Shown here piece by piece: positions 13,196 through 22,258 of a stretch of DNA of 64,000 nucleotides. This DNA comes from Bryoerythrophyllum caledonicum. Lineage: Eukaryota; Streptophyta; Bryopsida; Pottiales; Pottiaceae. The stretch is from assembly GCA_963971425.1 (NCBI GenBank), contig OZ020521.1:9441519-9505518 (forward strand). The letters run 5' to 3'. A program made the translations under genes and the position numbers. Within the stretch, counting starts at the first letter, position 1, and the number at the start of each line of letters is the position of its first letter. Under the pieces are notes generated by a model. That model was not told where the DNA came from. It ran no database searches and worked only from the letters and a program-made list of their open reading frames with translations.

Positions 13196-13236
13196 CGCCG
13201 GTCTCCTTCGGAGACCGGCGTTCTTCTTCTTCTCTT
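13196..13236 (+). promoter_or_regulatory. LINE 3'-terminal hairpin and (TTC)n tail, copy 1
   Basis: CGCCGGTCTCC, loop TTC, GGAGACCGGCG forms a perfect 11-bp stem at 13196-13220, directly followed by TTC repeats. It sits at the very 3' end of the element, where LINE reverse transcriptases recognise their own RNA. The other copy (48169-48193) and a segment at 15490-15514 have the same structure. Confidence 0.7.
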
Positions 13237-13245
13237 TGTATTGTA

Positions 13246-13817
13246 CAGTGGAGTGACACCCATATTGGCGCCTTGTGCAATTCTGGAGATAGTGTCCACA
13301 TTGCTCCTAATTTTGACACCCTTTCAAAGACTGAGATTTGTTATTTTACCATGAAATTTTAAACAAAAAATCACCTTTATGTTGAGATCATGTGTACCAA
13401 ATTTCAAGGCGAGGAGGTTTATACAAAGAATGATATTCAAGATTTACCAACAAGGGGTAGCTGTAAGAAAAGTTTCACAGCTGCCAACTTTGACATCCTT
13501 CCAAGAATTGAAGAATTTTTTTTTCCCATGGAATATTTGGAGTGGAAACACCTTTATGTTAATTACACGTGTGCAAAAAAATTCAAGTCCAAAAGATCCA
13601 CAAAGAAAATGATATTCCAAATCTACCAATAGGTGTAGTTGTGAGAAACAAAAGGGAGAATTGTTTCACAACTTCCAACTTTGACAGCCTCCATAGGGCT
13701 GAGAATTTATTATTTCAACATGAAATTTTTGTCACAAGATCATTGTTATGTTGATAACATTTAAAAAAAAATTCAAGGCCAAAAGATACATACATTCATA
13801 GTTATTTAAAATCTACC
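13246..13817. repeat. Left inverted arm of the Tc1/mariner element
   Basis: This arm matches the reverse complement of 16201-16774. It includes several spaced copies of a short motif (ACAAGATCATTGTTATGTTG and relatives such as AATCACCTTTATGTTGAGATC), so the arm itself seems built from internal repeats of about 180 bp. The transposase stop codon (13806-13808) lies at the inner edge. Confidence 0.8.
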
Positions 13818-14775
13818 GGCGTGTATGTCCTCCATAGCGTCAATCATTGCTTGCAACCTAGAGGGCATAGAAAAATATACTTGAAAGAGCTTTGTATCAC
13901 TAACTAACTTCCACTCTCTTTGAAGAACTACCTTTAACCCATCTATGTTTCTAGGACATGCCTTGTCACGTTGTACTCCATCTTTTAGAATCTTCCATAG
14001 GTTATCAATTAAATTGAGATTGGAAGAGTTTGCACGCCAATTGAGCTTCTCAAGAAGGCGCGTTTGTCTCCATTCTTCACATATTTTGGTGCAATGACGG
14101 GTGCACCATCATCCATGAGTACTACATGTGAAACTTTATTCATAAAATGAGATAATCCCCTTCGTAAACCACTTCCATGAAATCCTTTGTAGAACGTCGA
14201 TCTATGAGCATAAAAACAAGTTCTGACTTTTTCCTTCCAACAAATTTGCCCCAAATCATCAAGGAAGTCCGTCTACTGTCAAAAGTAGGAACTATACTAT
14301 TTGATGAATAACGCTCATATGCAGTTCTTCAAGCATGAATCTATCTCAAATTTTTCCCAACTTCAAAAAAATATTCTTCTTACAAAATAATATGCTTCCA
14401 ATCTTCTACGCTCCATCCACAACACTTCCCAGCAAAAGCCAACCTTTGATATATGTGACCAGGTGTTAAAAAGGTTTTTTTTATTGCAATTCAACCGAAA
14501 ATGCCACTTCTGCGTGAGAGCCTTTGAATGGTTCATCCACATGTTGAACTCGGGCATATACTAACAATCTCTAATACTGGCACGAGACAATTATTTTTTG
14601 AGTAACGCAAAGCACTACGTACATCTCTATCACTAAGTTTTGTAGTGTGACTTCCACCACAAGGTATGCGCTTGTAAGTTCCATCTACTCTAAATTTGTT
14701 CACCAACCTCTAAATTGTTCTAACAGAAACGCCAATAATGGTTGCAATTTGAACTTGAGTACTCCGTCCCTCACT
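13806..14775 (-). pseudogene. Tc1/mariner transposase, decayed
   Basis: Read leftward, the segment starts with a helix-turn-helix region (QIATIIGVSVRTI, then RLVNKFRVDGTYKRIP at about 14660-14770). It continues through SLMIWGKF near 14250, VVLMDDGAPV near 14110 (second catalytic Asp) and LIDNLWKILKDGVQRDKA near 13970 (third catalytic position, Asp here). It ends at a TAA at 13806. These are the expected blocks, in order, for a Tc1/mariner DDE/DDD transposase. Several frameshifts and stops separate them, so no protein can be made. The nearest relatives by motif appear to be the plant/fungal 'DDE superfamily' type with VLMDDGAPVH. Confidence 0.75.
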
Positions 14776-14776
14776 C

Positions 14777-15536
14777 AGGCACCACGGCCTTGGTGTGATG
14801 GATGGGGTCATGGCACACTGGTGAGGTGGTTGTGAGTTTAAGTCCTATTGCCGGCATGGTGCTTACCACCATAGTCTACCCAATTATGGTGGGGGATCCC
14901 AAGGCCTCATTGTATGGGGACCCACAAAGCCCTTGGAGGAGATGACATGTCAGTTGTCTCTAAGGCAATTAGTGTAGGGAAGCACTCAGTGTAGAAAAGT
15001 GTTTACCTTTGAGAGGGGGGAGGGGGGAGTAGTTCTATTACATTGGCCTACCCTATGTGGAGGTCTACTTCGTATATAATTAATTCAAAATGGATTGTGT
15101 CCAAATTTCTTGGAAAATATATACATTTTGTCTAAGGTGATACCCATGTGATGCCAAGGTCATACTCATGTAATATCTATGTGATACTTGTGTAATATCT
15201 AGATAATACCCATTAAGTCCGAACCACTATGCAAGGAAAAAATAATTAATTTGACACAAAATTGTTGAACTAGACCTTGGGGTACGATATGTCCTATGTC
15301 CGGTGGCCATATGCTTGGTGAAGAGAATGAACAAACACTAGTTTCCTTCCCAGACCGGAGTTTTTTGTCTTCCCTCATTCATACCAATAACATGGCCATA
15401 TGCTTAGTAAAGAGAATGAACGAACACTATATTCACACCTGTAATATGGCCATATGCTTAGTGAAGAGAATGAACAAACACTATATTCACGCCAGTCTCC
15501 TTCCGAGACCGGAGTTCTTCTTCTTCCCTCACTTAT
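14777..15536 (+). mobile_element. Possible SINE or composite insertion inside the mariner element
   Basis: Upstream is an A-box-like TGGTGTGATGG (14791) and a B-box-like AGTTTAAGTCC (14835; 9 of 11 positions fit the Pol III consensus), 44 bp apart as in tRNA genes. Downstream, GAACAAACACTATATTCACG (about 15471) leads into a hairpin (15490-15514) and TTC repeats that copy the LINE 3' end. Three repeats of ATGGCCATATGCTTAGT lie between (15305-15465). A tRNA-like head plus a LINE tail is the architecture of a SINE, but about 240 bp in the middle (15060-15300) fits neither part, so this may be two insertions. Confidence 0.4.
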
Positions 15537-16200
15537 ACCTATAATATGTCCACAAATTTCATTTAAAATCGCCATATGAAATATGTTGGGCTTTTTTTAC
15601 TAGGCTAACAAAACCTTCAATTCTCATTAACAACATTAACAATTTCATACAAAATTAGTCACTCAATCACATCACTTAGTCCATTAGGCATAACCACATA
15701 CACATCACTCAGCCTAGTAGGAATAACCACATACACATCACTAAAATACATACACATTACTAAATTATCTATGTTAACAGGCATAAGCAGCAGGCATAAG
15801 TACATACGCATCACTCAACACGCATAAACAAGTATGACTAAATTACTCATGCAACACATTACTCCATGTCTCACACATAACACACTCTTTTTCTTTGCTT
15901 CACCATTTCTCCAACATTCAATGATCACAAATCACACACAACATTCCCTTAAGTTTACACAATAGTGCTCAATTGATATTTAGAGGGGGAAACTTTGTCA
16001 TGCGTGTATGATGCAAGTGATTTTTTCTTGGTGTGACAACTCCAGACTTTTACATTTGGATGTTATTGATTTTTTTTAGATGCATTTATGATTAGGCGTC
16101 ATGTTACATGGATAAGTTCAATGAGGAAGCATGAGGTGTCAAAGATATTTCAACATCTTCACCATGTCCTTGAATTGGTTATTGTAGTTACACAAGTTGG

Positions 16201-16774
16201 TAGATTTGAATAACTATTTTTGTGTCTATTTTTTGGCCTTGAAATTTTTGGCACATGTTATCAACATAACAATGATCTTGTGACAGAAATTTCATGTTGT
16301 GATAACAAATTCTCAGCCCTAGGGAGGCTCTCAAAGTTGGAAGTTGTGAAACAATTTTCCCCTTTGTTTCTCACAACTACACCTATTGGTAGATTTGGAA
16401 TATCATTTTCTTTGTGGATCTTTTGGACTTGAATTTTTTCACACATGTAATTAACACAAAGATGTTTCCACTCCAAACATTCCATGGGAAAAAAAAATTA
16501 TTCAATTATTCTTGGGAGGATGTCAAAGTTGGCAGTTGTGAAACTTTTCTTAAAGCTACCCCTTGTTGGTAAATCTTGAATATTTTTTTTTTGGTGTAAA
16601 TCTCCAGGACTTGAAATTTGGCACACATGTTCTCAACACAAAGATGATTTTGTGTTTAAAATTTCATGGTTAAAATAACAAATTTTCAGTCTTTGGGAGG
16701 GTGTCAAAGTTGGCAACAATGTGGACACTATCCCTGGAATTACACAAGGCGCCAATTTCGGTGTCACCCGACTG
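16201..16774. repeat. Right inverted arm of the Tc1/mariner element
   Basis: Reverse-complement partner of 13246-13817, ending ...CGACTG before the TA duplication. Similarity is continuous with scattered substitutions. Confidence 0.8.
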
Positions 16775-16782
16775 TACATATA

Positions 16783-16830
16783 GTTCCCAACTGACGTTTA
16801 CGGGTTAACCCGTAAACGTCAGTTGGGAAC
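16783..16830. repeat. 48-bp perfect palindrome
   Basis: The 24 bases 16783-16806 are the exact reverse complement of 16807-16830, with GTTAAC at the centre and no loop. The sequence starts GTTCCCAACTGACG and ends CGTCAGTTGGGAAC. It lies 8 bp outside the right end of the mariner element. The central GGGTTAACCC resembles two TTAACCC transposon ends placed back to back. Confidence 0.9.
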
Positions 16831-17674
16831 CGTATATTAAGGCACGTGTTTTACTCTATAGGATACAAAATATGTATTAAAGTTTAGCAAGAGCTACATC
16901 TTTGGCTTGAAAATTCTCTAACTAACATCTTTCTTTTGGAGGTCATCATAATATCTGAACCTTATCATGTTCAAATACGACACTATACATATAGAATACT
17001 ATGGCCACCAATGGCGCCTAATGACGAACAAAGGTTAAAATTTGTGCTGGAGATGCTAGAGCTGGATGCGCATCATGGATGCAAACGGCGGGTATCATGC
17101 ACGTGACGGGTATGGAAAACGGGTATAATGAGGCGGGTACGGGGCGGGTATGTGGCGGGTTTAGGGCCCGGGGGGGTGCGTTGGAGGACGGCGAGCAGCT
17201 GCAGAACGGTGTAGCGGAGAGCTGTGGCTGGCGTTCCTCGCCAGCCACAGCCACGCAGCCGCTAAAGCCCACTTCGGAGCAGCGATTGGACAAATCGAGG
17301 GATGGTATGGCTTATTCAAAACACTGGTCTGATCAAAATCATGCGAGGTTCTTCTCAAATAATAATAATAAAATGCCTTTGTAAACAAAAGAATGAAGAA
17401 AGAGTCGTCCATCACAGAGCCCGGAGTCGTCGTCCCAACTTATCCGGCCTCCGACTCGTGATAGGAATCACAGATAGCGACTCGTGTAATGAACAATCCG
17501 CCAAAAGGTCACAGAACCTGATCGAACAAGTTCGTGGAACTCACTCGGTCCAGATTCACATCTTCTTCCTCCAATTTCACGTCTGTGTGAGAGCCTGAAG
17601 CGTGGAGGAGGAGGCTGCGTGATGTGTGGATTACAGTGGTGATTTGGAGGCTGGATTTGTGTGGGCGGAGCACA
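16831..17674. other. Upstream region of the glycerate kinase gene
   Basis: Contains repeated GGCGGGTA-type motifs at 17085-17160 and a strong hairpin at 17221-17251 (13-bp stem GCTGTGGCTGGCG, loop TTCCT). Several short overlapping frames here have no recognisable protein. The 5' end of the glycerate kinase transcript presumably lies in the last 200 bp. Confidence 0.4.
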
Positions 17675-20479
17675 ATGGAGGCGGCGGTGATGACGTTGGG
17701 GTCCTCGATGTCCATGGCGACGCCTTTTGCGCCTTCGAGGGCGTCAAATTTGGGCGTCGTGGGGGGCAGGAAGCTTGGGTTGGGGTTGGGAGGGGCAAGG
17801 CTGCAGCGGAGGAAGAGCATGCAGGCGAGAATGTGCATGGGCGAGGTGGGGTTGGCAGGCGGGCTTGCGAAGGTGGTGGCGGAGATCGATGATCAGAGTG
17901 CGCCGGCGAGTTTGCCGAAGTTCCCTTTGTTGGACTTGTTCGAGTTCATTTGCGGGTAAGTTGGTGGTGCCCAGTTAGTGATTTAGGGTGAGGAAGTGAG
18001 GTTGATTTTGATTTTGTGGGGCGTTGGTTGAAAACAGTGGGCCGCTGCTGAAGAAGCTAGGGTTTACTGGAGAAGACGTTGCGCAGCGGATTGACGAGTG
18101 GCTAGCGTTCGGAGTGAAGCTCTCGCGTCAACTGCGGTTCGACGAGTTCGGGCTCTCGCACTCTGAGAAAGTTCGCATTTACCATTACTATGTGCCCGTG
18201 TTTCTGTGGTGCAAGCGTGAGCTGGAGATTCACACGTCCAAGTTCAAGAAAGGCGAACAAGTGCCTCCATTGGTGGTAATTGCGTCTGTCTTCTATCTTA
18301 GGGTTGTAGCAGAAAAGTCTCAGCTTCTAGAAACAGATTTTGATCTTGGTTGAGAGAATTCTCATCACTTTGTGTGTTGTCAGATTGGAATTAGTGCACC
18401 GCAGGGGTGTGGCAAAACGACAATCGTGTATTCCCTTGAGTACCTCTTCAACTCTGTTGGCAGGTGAGTCTGTATTTTGTCTCTCCTTCACAGGGTTTTT
18501 CTATGAGGATTTTGGATTATGATTTTGCCTCCTGTGGTGGATGTGACAGTCGAGCGGCCTCTATTTCGATTGACGACTTCTACCTCACAGCGGCCGACCT
18601 GGTATGTGCAGAACAGTAGGTTGTATCATTATTTGCAGCTACATTACATTGATTGTATTGATTCCGATTCGCAATGTTGTGTGTTGCAGAAAAAAGTCTC
18701 GGAAAACAATCCCGGAAATCGGCTTTTGGAGGTAAATATGCCCCTTACTTGTTATCAGGCCTTGGTTGTACATAATCACTCTGGCATCCATTTGTGAGAA
18801 TGACTTTTCTAATGGAAAGATTGGACATGTGCAATTCAGATGCGGGGCAATGCGGGGAGTCATGATTTGCAGCTTGGGACTGAGACCTTGAAAGCTTTGC
18901 GGTCACTCACAACCAGTGGTTCGCCTCCACCTGCCTGGTTCAAACCCTAGCTCTCCCCATTCAGCATATGTTCTTGCTGAATATTTGTTAATATGTCGAT
19001 GATATTCATGCTTGTGAGAGTTTGTGGGGTAGGCATGCGCACTCTGAGCTTTTCAATGCTGAAGTAGAGGTATCGTGTTGGTGACTTTTAACTGAAATTT
19101 AGAACTCCTTGGCTTCAAAATGTTTCTAGGCATTTGAACTCATGGATACGTTGGTGCCTGTCATGTTTCTTAAGACTTCTGTGTTTCTTACCAAAAAGAA
19201 ATGTCGCAGGGAAAGAAATCAAGCTACCACGGTATGACAAGGTATTGGCTCCTTGTCTATAAAATTCCTTCTTCCTGCTCCCAATGAACTAGGGCAGTTT
19301 TCACTGCAGACTCTCTCGTGTCGTTTCTCTGCTTGCACAGTCCTCAGTGATGTGGAGATCAGATCTCTCGTGAGAACAGCCGAGCCTTGATAAACGCAAG
19401 TTCTGTTTTACTCTCTTCTCACATAACCTTGTGAATGTTGCAGTCTGCATTTGCTGGTCTAGGTGATCGTGCAGATCCATCACAATGGACGACTATCGAG
19501 GGTCCAGTGAAGGTATTGTTTTACCTAGACCCTTATTATTGGTTGATAAAATATTGGTCGATCTCTCAAGGATAATCCTTCTTTAATTTTTGATCCTGAA
19601 TATGTGAAGCTGTTCCACGCAGTTGTGGCTGGGTCGGAATTTAGAAGCCTGATTCTAACTTTGCTCATAGAGGTTCTGAACAGGTGGTTCTATTCGAAGG
19701 CTGGATGTTGGGATTTGAACCTGAACAAGAATCTGCAGTTACAGCTGTGGATCCCCAGGTATGTTGTTGCCGAGCTGGATTTGTTTCAATGGGTAGACCC
19801 CTTTATGGCATTTTTCTCTCTAGGGTATGTTTTGATGTGCAAGTATTGGACTGTGCAGCTTGCACCTGTGAACAAGAACTTGGCAGCGTACTACGATGCT
19901 TGGCATAAAATGATCGACTCGTGGATAGTCATCCAAGTTGATGACCCTAATTGGGTGTTCGTATGGCGGTTACAGGTAAACAGATCCATGTCTATTCAAT
20001 ATTTTGTGACCAAACGTTGTGACCAAGTTGTATCAGAAGTTTTCAGTTAGGTTTGCTTGAATCGGAATGACTGAACGATAGTGGTGTTGTTCAGGCTGAG
20101 ATTGCAATGAGGGCGGATGGAAGGGCCGGGATGACAGACGAGCAGGTTACTTCCAGATTCCCTCTTGTTTGTCCATGCACAACTTAATTTCGTAATTGTT
20201 TTCGAGTTTGCTAATATCAAAACTGAGTAATTTTCTTATCTGGTATTTTAGTTTTTTTCTCTTTTTTCATAACCTTTGGTTGGCACATTGCTAGAGTAAC
20301 CTCACTGCGATGTGCATCTCACCTTGTGCTGTGATCCTCAGGTGGCTGATTTTGTTTCAAGATACATGCCTGCTTACAAAGCCTATTTGCCAGCCCTATA
20401 TGGCCAGGGTCCCAAGAGTGCAAGAAAAGACCACACCTTAATGCTCCAGATTGACGAGGACCGCAACCCCATTGGTTGA
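17675..20479 (+). CDS. GLYK: D-glycerate 3-kinase, plastid (12 exons)
   Basis: Phosphorylates glycerate to 3-phosphoglycerate in the chloroplast, the last step of photorespiration. Exons: 17675-17955, 18038-18275, 18384-18463, 18550-18601, 18690-18731, 18840-18918, 19210-19241, 19444-19512, 19684-19758, 19859-19975, 20095-20145, 20342-20479. They sum to 1254 nt (417 aa) with all phases consistent. The P-loop APQGCGKTT is in exon 3, SIDDFYLTA in exon 4, NPGNRLLE and RGNAGSHDL in exons 5-6, LFEGWMLGF in exon 9, and VNKNLAAYYDAWHKMIDSW in exon 10; all match the plant glycerate kinase family. The first ~80 residues are rich in Ser, Ala and Arg, as in a transit peptide. The start is the ATG in frame with the conserved FPLLDLFEFICG. 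The exon 6 donor (GTTCGC) is weak; using it gives the best family match. Confidence 0.92.
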
Positions 20480-21352
20480 TGCGTTACTTGTATTGTAGAG
20501 GAGACTGATGAGAGCTCAAATAATACTGAGATAGTGTCGCAAGTGCAGCAACGATCCGACTGTTTTTATTTAGTGGGCGGCACTTCTATTACTTCTGGAT
20601 ACTAATCCCATGTCACTAGCTGCTAGTTGTGTTACATGTGCCGAATTTTTCTCAAATTTGCTATTCATAAAAAAATCGATATTCCCACCTGAGTCGATCT
20701 CTTTGCAAAATTATGCGCTATGTACTCTAAAAGATGGCATTTAGTGTGTTAAAGGAGACTGATACAAAATAGTGTCGCTTACAGAAACTAGTGTTAGATA
20801 CGCAGTTATATCAAGTTTAGGGAGTTTTACAGACACTATCATGGTAAGTTACTCTCAAAATGTCCACCTAAATGAGTGTTGTATGCTAAACGCAGATGGA
20901 CGCAGATGGATGCACCACAAACAAGGATGTACCACACAAATCATCCAACACAAATTAAGATTCCAGTTGAAGATCCACATCAAAACTTAGTTGCGTGTTC
21001 CAATAAGGATCACAGGAATAGATGCAATGATGAATATACTTTCGATGTGGTGGAGATTCACATTTACAGACAGTATACACAGACAAGTTAACTTGGGGTC
21101 GAAGCCTGCCCGAGATTAAGGCATGACGTTGACGAAATGCTCACGGTCATTACCACCGGCGGTCTTTTTATAAAATGATATTCACACTTTCTTCACGCAA
21201 CGTAGCGGTACAAGCGACTCGCTTGCTGCAGCCAACTCTCAAGTTTCGTCAAACCACATTTTGCGGCTGGCCAGGCAGCTTCGATTTCAAGGCGGTCTGC
21301 CGGAGACGTCGACGCGTTGTGGCAATAGTCTGGCCACGCCCACGCGCACGCG
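20480..21352. other. Intergenic between GLYK and the kinase
   Basis: No gene recognised. The first part is the GLYK 3' region. Bases 20875-20915 hold a short direct duplication of CGCAGATGGA. Sequence becomes GC-rich from about 21280 towards the kinase promoter. Confidence 0.4.
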
Positions 21353-21373
21353 CACGTGGGGGCGTCTTATAAG
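21353..21373 (+). promoter_or_regulatory. Candidate kinase promoter: G-box and TATA
   Basis: CACGTG (21353-21358) is followed 9 bp later by TATAAG (21368-21373), preceded by an alternating CACGCGCACGCGCACG stretch. About 885 bp separate this from the kinase ATG; GACCAGGTGAGAAC at 21430 looks like a splice donor, so a 5' UTR intron is likely. Inferred by eye only. Confidence 0.4.
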
Positions 21374-22258
21374 AGACGCAGGGGCTCTGCACTGACACTT
21401 CCGGTTGTGCGCATCACGCCAGAGGAGTCGACCAGGTGAGAACACCATCCGCTACCTTTCACCACTTTATTTGGGTTGTTTTGTGGTTGAAAATAACGTT
21501 TCCAATCCACAGGATGCAGCGCACAGGAAGCTGTTGCTCGGTCTCTAGAGATTGTCTACCATTCCAAAACTCTAGGTTTGAGCTAGCTTCTCAATCCTGT
21601 GATTGATGGATAGCGTAATATTAGAGTGAGTCTCGTACCAATCTTGAGTTATTACTGGATCACTCAAGATTCAGAAGTGGAATGAACTGGGGTGATTTGT
21701 TTGACGTCTCACTACTAGCTACCCTGTCGCCCCTCACATACTACTTCAAGTGTTTTAGCGTTGGTGAGCAGTCGGGTCACAAAAAACAAGAGAAAGCACC
21801 CTTGTCCACATTCTACGTAGGTGAAGGGCGACACTTTTTGATTGAGGAGCGACAGGGTTGTTTGTAGTGTCTCCAAGCCGCGTGCTTCGTTTTTGTAAGT
21901 GCTAGCTAGCAGGTAGGGTCTTGTCTTTGAGAATAAGCAATCTAACTATATTCGCGTTATAAGTGGGCCATCTTTTGCTAGTTTTCTGACGCTCTGGGAT
22001 GATCTCAGGTAGGCAGATGATGCTTGGACCTCGGTTGAGTTTCTCAACTTGGTCAATGTCATTTCCACTACGAGGGAACCTAATTGCAGGTGGTACAAGG
22101 GCCAGACCTTCCGCGGCGCCTGATTTTGCTGCTCCGGTGAGCCTCCGACACCACAAGTCATCTATAAGTAATCTTTCTTTGCCTGTATTTATCAAAGTGA
22201 GGAAATATCGTAAGTGGGCACTGATATCACTTCGGGCACAGCTTCTTGAAAGGTAAAT

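Larger units (their letters stand above)
7222..13236 (+). mobile_element. 5'-truncated LINE, copy 1 (Dualen/RandI-like)
   Basis: A 6.0-kb non-LTR retrotransposon reads rightward and aligns with the - strand copy at 48154-58402. Similarity starts at TACATACTCTAGACAAGG, inside the apurinic-type endonuclease domain, so the 5' part is missing, as expected from incomplete reverse transcription. In order it holds the end of the endonuclease (SDHSPIQLHI near 7345), reverse transcriptase (about 8340-9940), a linker region (to 11243), RNase H (about 11490-11910), a CCHC finger and a restriction-like nuclease (about 12230-12930), a 3' UTR, a hairpin at 13196 and a (TTC)n tail. Frameshifts near 7850, 8320 and 10045 and several in-frame stops make it inactive. 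The coding strand is very rich in A and C. Confidence 0.85.
13246..16774 (-). mobile_element. Tc1/mariner-like element with ~570-bp inverted arms
   Basis: The element begins CAGTGGAGTGACACC and ends GGTGTCACCCGACTG, with TA on both outer sides (13244-13245 and 16775-16776). CAGT termini with a TA duplication are diagnostic of Tc1/mariner. The inverted arms run about 13246-13817 and 16201-16774 and match throughout, for example AGTTGTGAGAAACAAA against its complement near 16365. Between them lie a dead transposase on the - strand and a separate insertion-like segment at about 14777-15536. The left end lies 10 bp beyond the TTC tail of the LINE. Confidence 0.85.

Noticed and set aside
14777-14860. 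Functional tRNA gene
   Set aside because: The A/B-box-like motifs fit loosely, but I could not fold an acceptor stem or cloverleaf; a SINE head is more likely.
17018-17415. Overlapping short frames on both strands upstream of GLYK
   Set aside because: No domain, GC-rich repeated motifs and a hairpin explain the openness.
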